Assembly (NCBI RefSeq): GCF_033343995.1
Contig: NZ_CP137573.1
Coordinates: 372,001 to 436,000, forward strand
DNA length: 64,000 bases
Reading direction: 5' to 3'
Origin: Streptomyces sp. HUAS YS2
GTDB lineage: Bacteria; Actinomycetota; Actinomycetes; Streptomycetales; Streptomycetaceae
Below the pieces are notes generated by a model. The model searched no databases. It was not told where the DNA came from and saw only the letters and a list, made by a program, of their open reading frames with translations. Position 1 is the stretch's first letter. The number at the start of each line of letters is the position of its first letter. Below, piece after piece: positions 25,576 to 33,236 of the stretch. Both the position numbers and the translations under genes were made by a program.

Positions 25576-26568
25576 TCAGGAGCGCGGGGCGGCGGGGGCC
25601 GCGAGCGCGTCGGCGTGGCGCAGCGCGGTGAGCAGGGCTGCGTGGTCGGCGGCGCCGGTCCCGGCGAGGTCGAAGGCGGTTCCGTGGTCGACGCTCGTGC
25701 GGACGAAGGGCAGGCCGATGGTGATGTTCACGCCGTGCTGGAGTCCGAGGTACTTGACCGGGATCAGGCCCTGGTCGTGGTACTGCGCGACGACCGCGTC
25801 GAACTCGCCGGCGCGGGCCCGCATGAAGACCGTGTCGGCGGGCAGTGGGCCGTCGGCCTGAATGCCCTCGGCGCGGGCGGCGGCGACGGCGGGGGCGATG
25901 ATGTCGAGGTCCTCACGGCCGAAGAGGCCGTTCTCGCCCGCGTGCGGGTTGAGCCCGGCGACGGCGATGCGCGGGGCGGGCAGGCCGGCGTGGCGCAGGG
26001 TGCGGTCGGTGAGCCGGATGATGTCGAGTTCGCGGGCCGGGGTGAGCGCGTCGATGGCGGTGCGCAGCGACTGGTGCACGGTGACGAGGACGACCCGCAG
26101 CTCGTCGGTGGCCATCATCATGGCGAAGTCGTCGGTGTCGGAGAGCTCCGCGAGGATCTCGGTGTGCCCGGGGTGCGGGATGCCCGCGAGGCGGAGCGCC
26201 TCCTTGTTGATCGGCGCGGTCACCATGGCCCGTACGGCGCCGCTCAGGGCGAGTTCGACCGCGCGGTGCACGTACCGGTACGAGGCGGCGCCGGCGCGGG
26301 CGTCGAGGGCGCCCCACGGCAGGTCGTCGGGCAGTGCGTCCTCATGGAGCACGTCGACGGTGCCGGGCTCGTACGCCGCCTCGTCGATCGAGGCGATCGG
26401 GCGGAGGGCGATCCCGGTGCGCACGGCCCGGTCGGCGCGGGCGAGGACCCCGGGGTCGCCGACGACGACGACCGGGCAGGGCGTACGGGCGGGGTCGGCG
26501 CAGGCCTTCAGGACGATCTCGGGGCCGATGCCGCAGGGGTCCCCCATCGTGAGGGCGATCGGCTTCAC
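25576..26568 (-). CDS. PdxA2-type 4-phosphoerythronate/threonate dehydrogenase
   Basis: A 330-residue member of the PdxA family. It keeps MGDPCGIGPEI, the TAPINKEAL segment, GHTEILAEL and the metal-binding histidines in VTVHQSL, QYHDQGLIPVKY and SVDHGTAFDLAG. True PdxA makes pyridoxal phosphate in Gram-negatives; Streptomyces use PdxS/PdxT, and here the gene is coupled to a DUF1537 kinase, so a PdxA2 role, oxidative decarboxylation of 4-phospho-D-threonate or -erythronate to dihydroxyacetone phosphate, is far more likely. The GTG start overlaps the kinase TGA in a GTGA, indicating translational coupling. Confidence 0.87.
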   Translation of the reverse strand: MKPIALTMGDPCGIGPEIVLKACADPARTPCPVVVVGDPGVLARADRAVRTGIALRPIASIDEAAYEPGTVDVLHEDALPDDLPWGALDARAGAASYRYVHRAVELALSGAVRAMVTAPINKEALRLAGIPHPGHTEILAELSDTDDFAMMMATDELRVVLVTVHQSLRTAIDALTPARELDIIRLTDRTLRHAGLPAPRIAVAGLNPHAGENGLFGREDLDIIAPAVAAARAEGIQADGPLPADTVFMRARAGEFDAVVAQYHDQGLIPVKYLGLQHGVNITIGLPFVRTSVDHGTAFDLAGTGAADHAALLTALRHADALAAPAAPRS

Positions 26569-27752
26569 GATGCGTCCACCGTCCCGAGGGTCAGGCGGCT
26601 CAGCCGCACGAGCGTGTCGTCGTCGCCGAAGCCGCCGGCCTTGACGAGGACGGGGAGCGGGGCGGGGCCGCCGAGCAGCGTGCCGCGGGCGACGCCCGGC
26701 TCCGGTTCGTCGACGAGGTCGAGGCCGGTGCCGTCGAGGGCGTGGAGCACGGTGGCGGCCGTCTCTCCGCCGGTGACGACGAGCGCGTCGACGACGCCTT
26801 CAGCGGCCAGGGTCCGTACGGCGGCAGCCATGATCTCGGCGAGGGCGCGCGCGGTCGCGGCCGGGACGCGGGTGTCGGGGGTGGAGAGGGTCAGGACGGG
26901 GGCGGTCAGGCGGCGCAGCGAGGCGGCGGTGCCGGCGGCGGTGGAGGTCACGGTGACGCCGTCCGCGTCCGTCTCCGCGCGGAGCCGGGCGAGTTGGCGG
27001 CGGGTGGCCGGATTGGCGCTGCCCACGACGACCAGGGGGCGTCGGGCGGGCGGCGGCGGGGCGGCGGCGGCGCCCAGGGCTCCGGGGCCGGCGCAGCGGC
27101 GGGCGAGGGCGGCGGCGAGGCCCGGGGAGCCGACCCACAGCACCGCGTCGGGACGGGGCACGGCGGCGACGATCCGGTCGAGGTCGGCGTCGGTGCCGGC
27201 GGAGCAGACGAACAGGCCGCCGTGGCGGATCAGTTCCGGCAGCCGGCCGGCGACCTCGCCGGGCGCGACCGGCACGGATCCCGGCAGGACGGCGGTCAGG
27301 TCGGAGCGGGTGACCGGGTGGACCGGGTCGCGGGCGAACTCGCTCTCGTGGACCGGGACGCCCCGCACGTACTGGACGGAGCCGACGGTCGTACGGCCCT
27401 CCGCCGGGAACGCCGGGGCGACGACGACGGCGCGGCGGCCGGAGCCCTCCCGCGCGGCCCGGATCTCGGCGGCGACGTGGCCGCGCAGGGTGGAGTCGAC
27501 GGTCTTGAGGAGCAGCGTGGCGTCCGCGCAGGCGCGGGCGGCCCGGCGCGTGCGGTCGGCGGCGGTGGCCTCGTCGAGGATCCGGGTGCCGAGGTCGATC
27601 GCGGTGACGTCGGGGCCGGGAGCGGCAGCGCCGGAGGCGGACGGCGCGGCAGGGGTGGCGAACAGGATCCGGGCGTCGTGGCCGGTGCGGCGGAAGGGGG
27701 CGGCGCCGTCCCCGGCGCTGGTGAGGTCGTCGGCCAGGATGGCGATGGCCAT
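26565..27752 (-). CDS. Four-carbon acid sugar kinase (DUF1537)
   Basis: A 395-residue kinase of the DUF1537 family, which phosphorylates C4 acid sugars such as D-threonate, D-erythronate or 3-oxo-tetronates. The N-terminal substrate domain begins ILADDLTSAGDGAAPF (residues 4-19) and has LLKTVDSTLRGH; the C-terminal nucleotide domain carries VTGGETAATVLHAL and ends LVKAGGFGDDDTL, the signatures of the family. Start 27752 follows GGAGGAA; a longer frame to 27851 runs back into the promoter. First gene of the operon, divergent from the LysR regulator. Confidence 0.9.
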   Translation of the reverse strand: MAIAILADDLTSAGDGAAPFRRTGHDARILFATPAAPSASGAAAPGPDVTAIDLGTRILDEATAADRTRRAARACADATLLLKTVDSTLRGHVAAEIRAAREGSGRRAVVVAPAFPAEGRTTVGSVQYVRGVPVHESEFARDPVHPVTRSDLTAVLPGSVPVAPGEVAGRLPELIRHGGLFVCSAGTDADLDRIVAAVPRPDAVLWVGSPGLAAALARRCAGPGALGAAAAPPPPARRPLVVVGSANPATRRQLARLRAETDADGVTVTSTAAGTAASLRRLTAPVLTLSTPDTRVPAATARALAEIMAAAVRTLAAEGVVDALVVTGGETAATVLHALDGTGLDLVDEPEPGVARGTLLGGPAPLPVLVKAGGFGDDDTLVRLSRLTLGTVDAS

Positions 27753-27835
27753 GCCTGTTCCTCCAGGGAGTCGGGTGCGGTGGTGCTGGCTGTTGTGACG
27801 GAATCGAGTCTGGTGCAGGGGAAACCCGCAGGACA

Positions 27836-27863
27836 AACGATTCGTTCTCACATGTCCCGTGAG
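27836..27863. promoter_or_regulatory. Candidate LysR operators in divergent promoter
   Basis: The 123-base gap between the kinase and the LysR gene holds two dyads side by side: AACGA-T-TCGTT (27836-27846) and CTCAC (27847-27851) / GTGAG (27859-27863). LysR regulators usually bind dyads in the divergent promoter of their own and the target genes, so these are the best candidate sites. The second lies 12 bases before the LysR ATG and would suit autorepression. Confidence 0.45.
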
Positions 27864-27875
27864 TAGAATTCACAC

Positions 27876-28817
27876 ATGCCGCGCTGGCCCGATCTGCCCC
27901 CGCCGAACACGCTGCTGCCCTTCGAGGCCACGGTGCGGCACGCGAGCATGACCGCCGCCGCGCAGGAGCTGCACGTCACGCACGGGGCCGTGAGCCGGCA
28001 GATCCAGAACCTGGAGCGGGCGCTCGGGGTGACCCTGTTCGAGCGCGGAGCACGCACGCTGCGCCCCACGCCCGAGGCGCGCCAGCTGGCGGCCGTGGTC
28101 CGGGACGCGCTCGACCAGATCGACGCGGCGGCCGGGCAGGTGTCGCGGCGCGGCGCGGGCGGTCCGCTGACGCTGTCGTGCGAACCGACGCTGCTGATGC
28201 GGTGGCTGATCCCCCGGCTGCCCGACCTGACAGCGAGCGTCCCGGACGTGACGGTGCTGCTGTCCGCGGGCGGCGGGCCCGTCTCGTTCGACCGCGGCGG
28301 AGTCGACGTGGCGATCCGCCGGGACGATTTCCCGGTCCCGCCGGAGGTGAGCCGGACGCTGCTGTTCGCCGAGCGGATCGGCCCGGTCTGCCGCCCCGAT
28401 CTCGCCGCCTCCGTCGAGCGACTGCCGCTGTTGCACACCCGGACACGGCCCGGCGCGTGGGAGGACTGGCGGCGGGCCGCGGGCGATACGAGCGAGGCCG
28501 GGGCCCAGGGCGGGAGCGCGGGCGAGCAGACCTTCGAGCACTTCTACCTGACGCTGCAGGCCGCGGCGGCCGGCGTCGGGGTCGCGATCGGGCCGTACGC
28601 GCTGGTGCGCGACGACCTGGAGCGCGGGCAGCTCGCCGCGCCCTTCGGTTTCCGCCCGGACGGCACGAGTTACTACCTCCTCGGCCCCCGGCCGCCGGAG
28701 CGGGACGAGCGCGTCGCGCGGCTCCTCGGCTGGCTGCGGGACCGTACCGACGGGCTGGACGCGGGCGACGTCACGCGTGCGGAGCCCCGTCCTCGTCGGG
28801 CGACCCGGTCCGGCTGA
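27876..28817 (+). CDS. LysR family transcriptional regulator (GcvA-like)
   Basis: A 313-residue regulator. The winged helix-turn-helix occupies residues 10-70 (FEATVRHASMTAAAQELHVTHGAVSRQIQNLERALG); the effector domain starts near 92 and resembles the GcvA/AmpR type. Divergent transcription from the acid-sugar operon makes it the likely regulator, responding to a tetronate or its phosphate. Its last 47 bases overlap the end of the convergent gene at 28771. No strong ribosome site is visible before the ATG. Confidence 0.9.
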   Translation: MPRWPDLPPPNTLLPFEATVRHASMTAAAQELHVTHGAVSRQIQNLERALGVTLFERGARTLRPTPEARQLAAVVRDALDQIDAAAGQVSRRGAGGPLTLSCEPTLLMRWLIPRLPDLTASVPDVTVLLSAGGGPVSFDRGGVDVAIRRDDFPVPPEVSRTLLFAERIGPVCRPDLAASVERLPLLHTRTRPGAWEDWRRAAGDTSEAGAQGGSAGEQTFEHFYLTLQAAAAGVGVAIGPYALVRDDLERGQLAAPFGFRPDGTSYYLLGPRPPERDERVARLLGWLRDRTDGLDAGDVTRAEPRPRRATRSG

Positions 28818-29253
28818 CGAGGCGCTCGTAGCGCTGGCGGGCCGCCTGCGGCGTGCCGAGCCCGAGGCCGAAGGCGATCTCGGGCCAGGTCATCCCCCGC
28901 CCCCGGGCCATCTGCAGCAGCCCGGCCTCCAGTTCGTCCATCTCGCCGCGCACGAGCGGTACGAGGCTGAGCGCGGCAGTGATGTCGGCGCGATCCACCT
29001 CGGGCTCATCCTCGACCGGCAGCGTGGCACCGCTGAGCAGGAACGACACCAGCCGTACGGCCTCGTGCGGGCCGAGCATCGACGGATGCGTCTGGCGGCG
29101 GCGCTGCGCGTCGGTGGCGGCATGCCGCTCGGCGATGCGGAACAGCGAGGCGTGGACGCGTTGCGCGCGGGCCTGTTCGGGGTGCGCGGGGGTGAACGGA
29201 TCCGCGGACGAGTCGGCGGACAGGTCGGCGGACGGCTCCGGTGTCGATGTCAT
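28771..29253 (-). CDS. Predicted HTH DNA-binding protein
   Basis: A 160-residue hypothetical protein. The N-terminal 25 residues are Ser/Asp/Ala-rich, the middle is helical (HEAVRLVSFLLSG, LVPLVRGEMDELEAGLLQMA), and the end MTWPEIAFGLGLGTPQAARQRYERL (about residues 119-143) reads as a helix-turn-helix of the sort found in small Streptomyces DNA-binding proteins. Start 29253 (MTSTPEPS) is preferred over an upstream GTG. It is convergent with and overlaps the end of the LysR gene by 47 bases. Function unknown. Confidence 0.72.
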   Translation of the reverse strand: MTSTPEPSADLSADSSADPFTPAHPEQARAQRVHASLFRIAERHAATDAQRRRQTHPSMLGPHEAVRLVSFLLSGATLPVEDEPEVDRADITAALSLVPLVRGEMDELEAGLLQMARGRGMTWPEIAFGLGLGTPQAARQRYERLVSRTGSPDEDGAPHA

Positions 29254-29441
29254 GCGTCCAGAATGGGCTGACACACGGAGCAGTGTCAACGATTCGATGT
29301 GAACACTTTGTTTGCTTCACACTGGTGGTGAATTCGAAGAAATCGTCCCCTTTCGCACAAATCAACCGGAACCGTATGGTTCTGGTGGATGTCTTCACCA
29401 GTGACACCACTGTCCCCACAGCAGCAGGAATCGGGGGCGTC

Positions 29442-29960
29442 ATGTTCCACCGCCAGGGCCTCGCGGCGGCCGCCGCGGGCATTCTTCTCGCCGCCGGGAT
29501 CGGCGCCACCATCCCGGCCACCGCTTCCGCACCGCAGTCCCCCGCCACCGTGCCGTCGACCGCCCTCGTGGTCAACGCCCGGTGGGGCGGGCACGGCTCC
29601 TTCGACCGGCTGGTCATCGACGTGAAGGGCAAGATGCCGCCCGTCACCGTGAAGCCGGTGAAGGTGCTGCGGTACGACGGTTCGGGGAACAAGGTTCCGC
29701 TCGCCGGGAAGTACTTCCTGGAGATCAAGCTCTCCCCCGCCGCCGCCCACAATGACGCCGGTCAGTCCGTCTACAAGGGGCCGCGGCTCCTCAAGATCCA
29801 TCTGCCCGTACTGAAGGGCCTCGCGTTCACCGGTGACTTCGAGGGCGTCGTCACCTTCGGTACCGCGTTCCAGGCCAAACCCGTGTACAAGACGTTCACG
29901 CTGCACTCCCCGGAGCGCTTCGTCCTGGACGTCAGGCACCCGCACGGCTGCCCTGTCTGA
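29442..29960 (+). CDS. Secreted AMIN-like domain protein
   Basis: A 172-residue exported protein. Residues 1-32 are a Sec signal (hydrophobic AAAAAGILLAAGIGATI, cleavage near ASA). The mature part begins with LVVNARWGGHGSFDRLVIDVKG and ends ERFVLDVRHPH, matching the AMIN-like domain common in Streptomyces secreted proteins and related to the AMIN domain that targets envelope amidases. It probably binds a cell-wall component; no enzyme motif is present. Start 29442 is supported by GGAA and GGGGG runs and by the signal. A clear terminator follows at 29986. Confidence 0.82.
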   Translation: MFHRQGLAAAAAGILLAAGIGATIPATASAPQSPATVPSTALVVNARWGGHGSFDRLVIDVKGKMPPVTVKPVKVLRYDGSGNKVPLAGKYFLEIKLSPAAAHNDAGQSVYKGPRLLKIHLPVLKGLAFTGDFEGVVTFGTAFQAKPVYKTFTLHSPERFVLDVRHPHGCPV

Positions 29961-29985
29961 CCGGGGAGCAAGGAGGACATCGACG

Positions 29986-30013
29986 CGGGCCCGGCCGCCG
30001 ACGGCCGGGCCCG
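29986..30013. terminator. 12-bp hairpin terminator
   Basis: Perfect 12-bp stem (29986-29997 with 30002-30013), loop CCGA, located 26 bases after the AMIN-like gene and 33 bases from the stop of the convergent NUDIX gene. It can serve both transcripts. The tail on the right is a repeated CCCTTG hexamer (about 30018-30042). Confidence 0.8.
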
Positions 30014-30045
30014 TCCCATGCCCTTGCCCTTGCCCTTGCCCTCAG

Positions 30046-30546
30046 TCAGATGAACGCGGCCGTCTCCAGGTACACGGCCGCGCCCTCCCGCCGCGCCCGG
30101 TCGATGTGCGCGAGCCGCTGGAAGTTCCGCGGGGTCATCTCGCGCTCCCACTCGGCGAGCGTGCACACCCGGTACTCGGTGTGCTCCTCGGGGTCCAGGA
30201 CGACGGCCGCGATCTGCTCGTCGTCGAGCATCCCGCCGTCGAAGATGAAGCCGATGTGATTGGCGGGCCAGTCCTCGCCGCAAGGCGCGAGGAAGTGCGC
30301 TCCGAGCAGCCGCGGCTCGCCGTCGTAGGCGATCCCGGTCTCCTCGTGGCACTCGCGCACGGCCGTCTCCCAGGGCGTCTCGCCGGGGTCCATGTTCCCA
30401 CCGGGCCACTGCCAGGCCTCCGAGCCGTACACCGAGCGCAGCTGGAACGGCCGGCCCGCGGTGTCGGTGAAGTACAGGCACGCGTACGCCGTGGCTCTCG
30501 GCAACGTCGCGATGTACTCGGCGGGCGGCAGCCAGGTCTTCGCCAT
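30046..30546 (-). CDS. NUDIX hydrolase
   Basis: A 166-residue pyrophosphohydrolase. The Nudix box is intact: GNMDPGETPWETAVRECHEE continues into TGI at about residues 48-70, with the REC-HEE metal-binding glutamates. Family members cleave nucleoside diphosphates linked to another group, such as oxidised nucleotides, NADH or ADP-ribose; the specificity is not visible. ATG 30546 (MAKTWLPP) is preferred over an upstream extension that is low in complexity. It lies 121 bases below the YihY gene. Confidence 0.92.
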   Translation of the reverse strand: MAKTWLPPAEYIATLPRATAYACLYFTDTAGRPFQLRSVYGSEAWQWPGGNMDPGETPWETAVRECHEETGIAYDGEPRLLGAHFLAPCGEDWPANHIGFIFDGGMLDDEQIAAVVLDPEEHTEYRVCTLAEWEREMTPRNFQRLAHIDRARREGAAVYLETAAFI

Positions 30547-30667
30547 GGGGTCAGCTCTCTCTCGACGGGTCTCCGGCCCATCCTCCCGACCGGGCGGCCG
30601 TGATCCGCCCGCCCCGGCACGGATCACCGAATCGTGTGATCGACTCGGGCCGGGGCCTGCGCTCGCG

Positions 30668-31564
30668 TCACTCCCAGTCGAGCGGTTCCAGGTCCATGCG
30701 CCGCATCACCCGTCGCTCGTGGAACAGCCGCCCCACGAGCGCGCCGCCGTAGACGACGAACCCCACGCCCACCAGCCAGGACTGCAGCACGAGCACAGTG
30801 CCGAACTGCCCGTACGTGACCGCGTTCGACGCGATCAGCGGGGAGAAGACGAACTGCGAGAACACCCGCAGCCCCAGCAGTCCCAGCGCGGTGCCGACCG
30901 CCCCCGGCATCAGCGCGCGCCAGCGGATGCGCCCGCACAGCAGGAACCGCTGCGACCACCAGAAGAACAGGAACGTGCCGACGAGGTCGGCCAGGGCCAC
31001 CAGGAGCGTGAGCGGCGCGGAGGACTCCTCCGGCTGGGGCGCGTTGACGAAGAGCAGCAGCGCGGCAACGAGCACCGCGAGCCAGACGACGTGCCGCCAC
31101 ATCGTGTGCCAGCGGGCGGTGGGCAGATCCCAGGCCCGCTCGTACCCGGTCTGCACCGCGGAACCGAAGGTGACGCCGAACGCGGCGAGCGCGGCGAGAC
31201 CGAACGCGGTGGTCCGTTGCAGTGCCTGACCGGGCTTGCCGAAGAGCTGCTCGACCTCCTCCTGGGACACCTCGGACACGCCGAGCCCCTGCACCAGCCA
31301 GCGTGCGAAGCCCTGACCGCTGGCCAGGTCGGCGGCCGCGACCACGATGAGGAGCGGGACGAGGGTGAGCAGGCTGAGCGCCGCGAAGCCCATCGCCCGG
31401 TGCATCAACTCCATTTCCCGGCCGCGGTTCCAGGCCAGCCCGACGACCGAGGTCACGACGCGCACGTGGAGCCGGTGGAACCAGTGTCCGTGCGCGGGCT
31501 CGGGACCGGGACGGCGACCGGGACCGGGCTCGGGACCAGGGCCGGGATCGGAGGAATGCGGCAT
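30668..31564 (-). CDS. YihY/virulence factor BrkB family membrane protein
   Basis: A 298-residue integral membrane protein with six hydrophobic segments, e.g. ALSLLTLVPLLIVVAAA (about 60-77), VVWLAVLVAALLLFV, LVALADLVGTFLFFWW, GAVGTALGLLGL and LQSWLVGVGFVVYGGALV. The family is widespread; BrkB was linked to serum resistance and the old RNase BN annotation is incorrect. Residues 3-25 form a low-complexity Pro/Gly linker (PGPGPEPGPGRRPGPEP) so the real start may be later. The function is probably a transporter or envelope role. The ECF41 sigma gene is upstream on the same strand. Confidence 0.9.
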   Translation of the reverse strand: MPHSSDPGPGPEPGPGRRPGPEPAHGHWFHRLHVRVVTSVVGLAWNRGREMELMHRAMGFAALSLLTLVPLLIVVAAADLASGQGFARWLVQGLGVSEVSQEEVEQLFGKPGQALQRTTAFGLAALAAFGVTFGSAVQTGYERAWDLPTARWHTMWRHVVWLAVLVAALLLFVNAPQPEESSAPLTLLVALADLVGTFLFFWWSQRFLLCGRIRWRALMPGAVGTALGLLGLRVFSQFVFSPLIASNAVTYGQFGTVLVLQSWLVGVGFVVYGGALVGRLFHERRVMRRMDLEPLDWE

Positions 31565-31681
31565 GTTCGGTCGAGTACCCGCCCACGGGCCCGACGTCTC
31601 CGACGTGCCGCCGAACGGGTGTCGACGGCGGCACGTCGGGTCACGCCACGTGTCGTCAGGCGTGTGCGGGCCGACCCGGAT

Positions 31682-32575
31682 TCAGAGCGCGCGCTCCGGG
31701 TCCAGACCGGTGAGCTTGTCGGGGTTCACCTGGAAGCGCAGGTTCACGAAGAGCCCGTCGACCACGTCGAAGGTGAGCGCCCCGATCGGTACGTCTCCCA
31801 TGAAGGCCAGCACGCCCTCCTCCCCGTTGATGTGCGCGGGGCGCAGCGTGATTCCCTGGCTCTCGGGCTTGGCGAAGATGCCGACGATCCAGCGGGCGAC
31901 CGCGTCCACGCCGTGCAGCGGCCGGCGGGCGGCCGTGACCTTGCCGCCGCCGTCGGACCAGACGGTGACGTCGGGGGCGAGGAGTTCCATCATGGCGTTG
32001 AGGTCGCCGCCCGAGCAGGCCGCGAGGAAACGGTCCGTCGCCTCGCGTCGGCGGGCGGTGTCGGCGTCGTAACGGGGGCGGCGGGCCTGGACGTGCTCCC
32101 GCGCCCGGTGGGCGGTCTGACGGACCGTGGCCTCGCTGCGCTCCAGGGCCGTCGCGATCTCGGCGTGGCTGTAGCCGAAGACCTCGCGCAGCAGGAAGAC
32201 GGCGCGTTCGAGCGGGCTCAGGCTCTCCAGGACGACCAGCATGGCGGTGGAGACCGTCTCGGCGAGCTCGGTCTCCTCGGCGATGTCGGGCGTGGTGAGC
32301 AGCGGCTCGGGCAGCCAGGGGCCCACGTACGCCTCACGGGTGGCGCGGGCCGACGTCAGCCGGTTGAGCGAGAGGTTGGTGACGGTCCGTACGAGATAGG
32401 CGCGGGGGTTGCGCACGGCGGAGCGGTCGGCCCCGTCCCACTGCAGCCAGGCGTCCTGCAGGACGTCCTCGGCGTCGGCCACGCTGCCGAGCATGCGGTA
32501 CGCGGTGGCGAACAGGAGCCGCCGGTGCTCGGTGAACGGGACGAGCGGGTCGGCGACGGCGGGCGAGTCGATCAC
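31682..32575 (-). CDS. ECF41-type sigma factor with SnoaL-like C-terminal domain (SigJ-like)
   Basis: A 297-residue extracytoplasmic-function sigma factor. Sigma2 is near residues 12-80 (FATAYRMLGSVADAEDVLQDAW), sigma4 near 118-170 (LSPLERAVFLLREVFGYSHAEIATAL). The C-terminal 110 residues form a SnoaL-like domain that in ECF41 factors replaces an anti-sigma factor: the hallmark DGGGK (in WSDGGGKVTAA) and NPDKL are both present. ECF41 factors normally control an adjacent COE-type gene (carboxymuconolactone decarboxylase, oxidoreductase or epimerase); none is adjacent here. Start GTG 32575 is tentative. Confidence 0.9.
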   Translation of the reverse strand: MIDSPAVADPLVPFTEHRRLLFATAYRMLGSVADAEDVLQDAWLQWDGADRSAVRNPRAYLVRTVTNLSLNRLTSARATREAYVGPWLPEPLLTTPDIAEETELAETVSTAMLVVLESLSPLERAVFLLREVFGYSHAEIATALERSEATVRQTAHRAREHVQARRPRYDADTARRREATDRFLAACSGGDLNAMMELLAPDVTVWSDGGGKVTAARRPLHGVDAVARWIVGIFAKPESQGITLRPAHINGEEGVLAFMGDVPIGALTFDVVDGLFVNLRFQVNPDKLTGLDPERAL

Positions 32576-32683
32576 ATGCGCCAGACTGCCAGCCGCCCGC
32601 CCGCCCGGCAAGGACGGAACGGGCGACGAGGACGGCAGGGGCGTCAGGCGGCCATGGGGGCCTCGAAGCGCCGGGCAGGTGCG

Positions 32684-33085
32684 TCAGGGGCGGCCCACCG
32701 CGCGCCGTGTCGCGGTACGGCCGGTCTCACGGGTGCAGTGGTCCGGAGCTCCGGCGTCCGCGCCGCCCGGGAGGGCAGCGGTGGACGCCTGGAGCGCGGC
32801 GCTCACCAGGGTGGCGAGCAGGTCGATGTCCGACCCCATGTCCAGACGCACCGTCACCCAGCCCGACCCCGCGCGGAGTCGCACCGCGGTGGACCCGATC
32901 AGTGCCGGGCGCAGTTTGGCGATCATGGAGCGGGTGAGGTGGACGTCGGCTTCGTGCTCGCCGTGGAAGTGCACGATCTCCTGCGTGGTGGTGCGCAGTC
33001 CGAGCTCCGCACCGCAATGGGCGCGGTCGGCGATCAGCGACGGCCAGCTCATCAGCCGTTCACTGGCGTGCCGGGCTGTGTTCAT
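32684..33085 (-). CDS. Luciferase-domain (DUF5519) protein
   Basis: A 133-residue protein. The core EIVHFHGEHEADVHLTRSM and the ending SGWVTVRLDMGSDIDLLATL match the small 'luciferase' (DUF5519) domain found in many actinomycetes, which despite its name has no shown light-emitting role. No signal peptide or metal motif beyond the HFHGEHEAD cluster. Start 33085 (MNTARHASE) lacks a strong ribosome site. It stands between the sigma factor and the SpoIIE phosphatase on the same strand. Confidence 0.72.
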   Translation of the reverse strand: MNTARHASERLMSWPSLIADRAHCGAELGLRTTTQEIVHFHGEHEADVHLTRSMIAKLRPALIGSTAVRLRAGSGWVTVRLDMGSDIDLLATLVSAALQASTAALPGGADAGAPDHCTRETGRTATRRAVGRP

Positions 33086-33236
33086 ACCCGGATCGTGCCG
33101 CTCACCGGGGGATTCGCACAAGGCGGTTGACCGAGCAATTCGCGCCGTAGGCGCGCATGTACGCACCGAGGGGCGCACGAGGGCGCGAACGGGGCCGTAC
33201 CGGGGCGTCCCCGGGGACGGTACGGAGCCAGAGAAA

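Noticed and set aside
25576..26568. True vitamin B6 enzyme PdxA
   Set aside because: The coupling to a DUF1537 kinase and a LysR regulator points to tetronate catabolism; actinomycetes make pyridoxal phosphate through PdxS/PdxT.
30018..30042. CCCTTG hexamer repeat as a regulatory element
   Set aside because: It lies in the tail of a terminator between convergent genes, with only about four units; chance or slippage explains it.
32684..33085. Light-emitting luciferase
   Set aside because: The DUF5519 'luciferase' domain is not related to bacterial LuxAB and has no shown luminescence; no lux genes are present.
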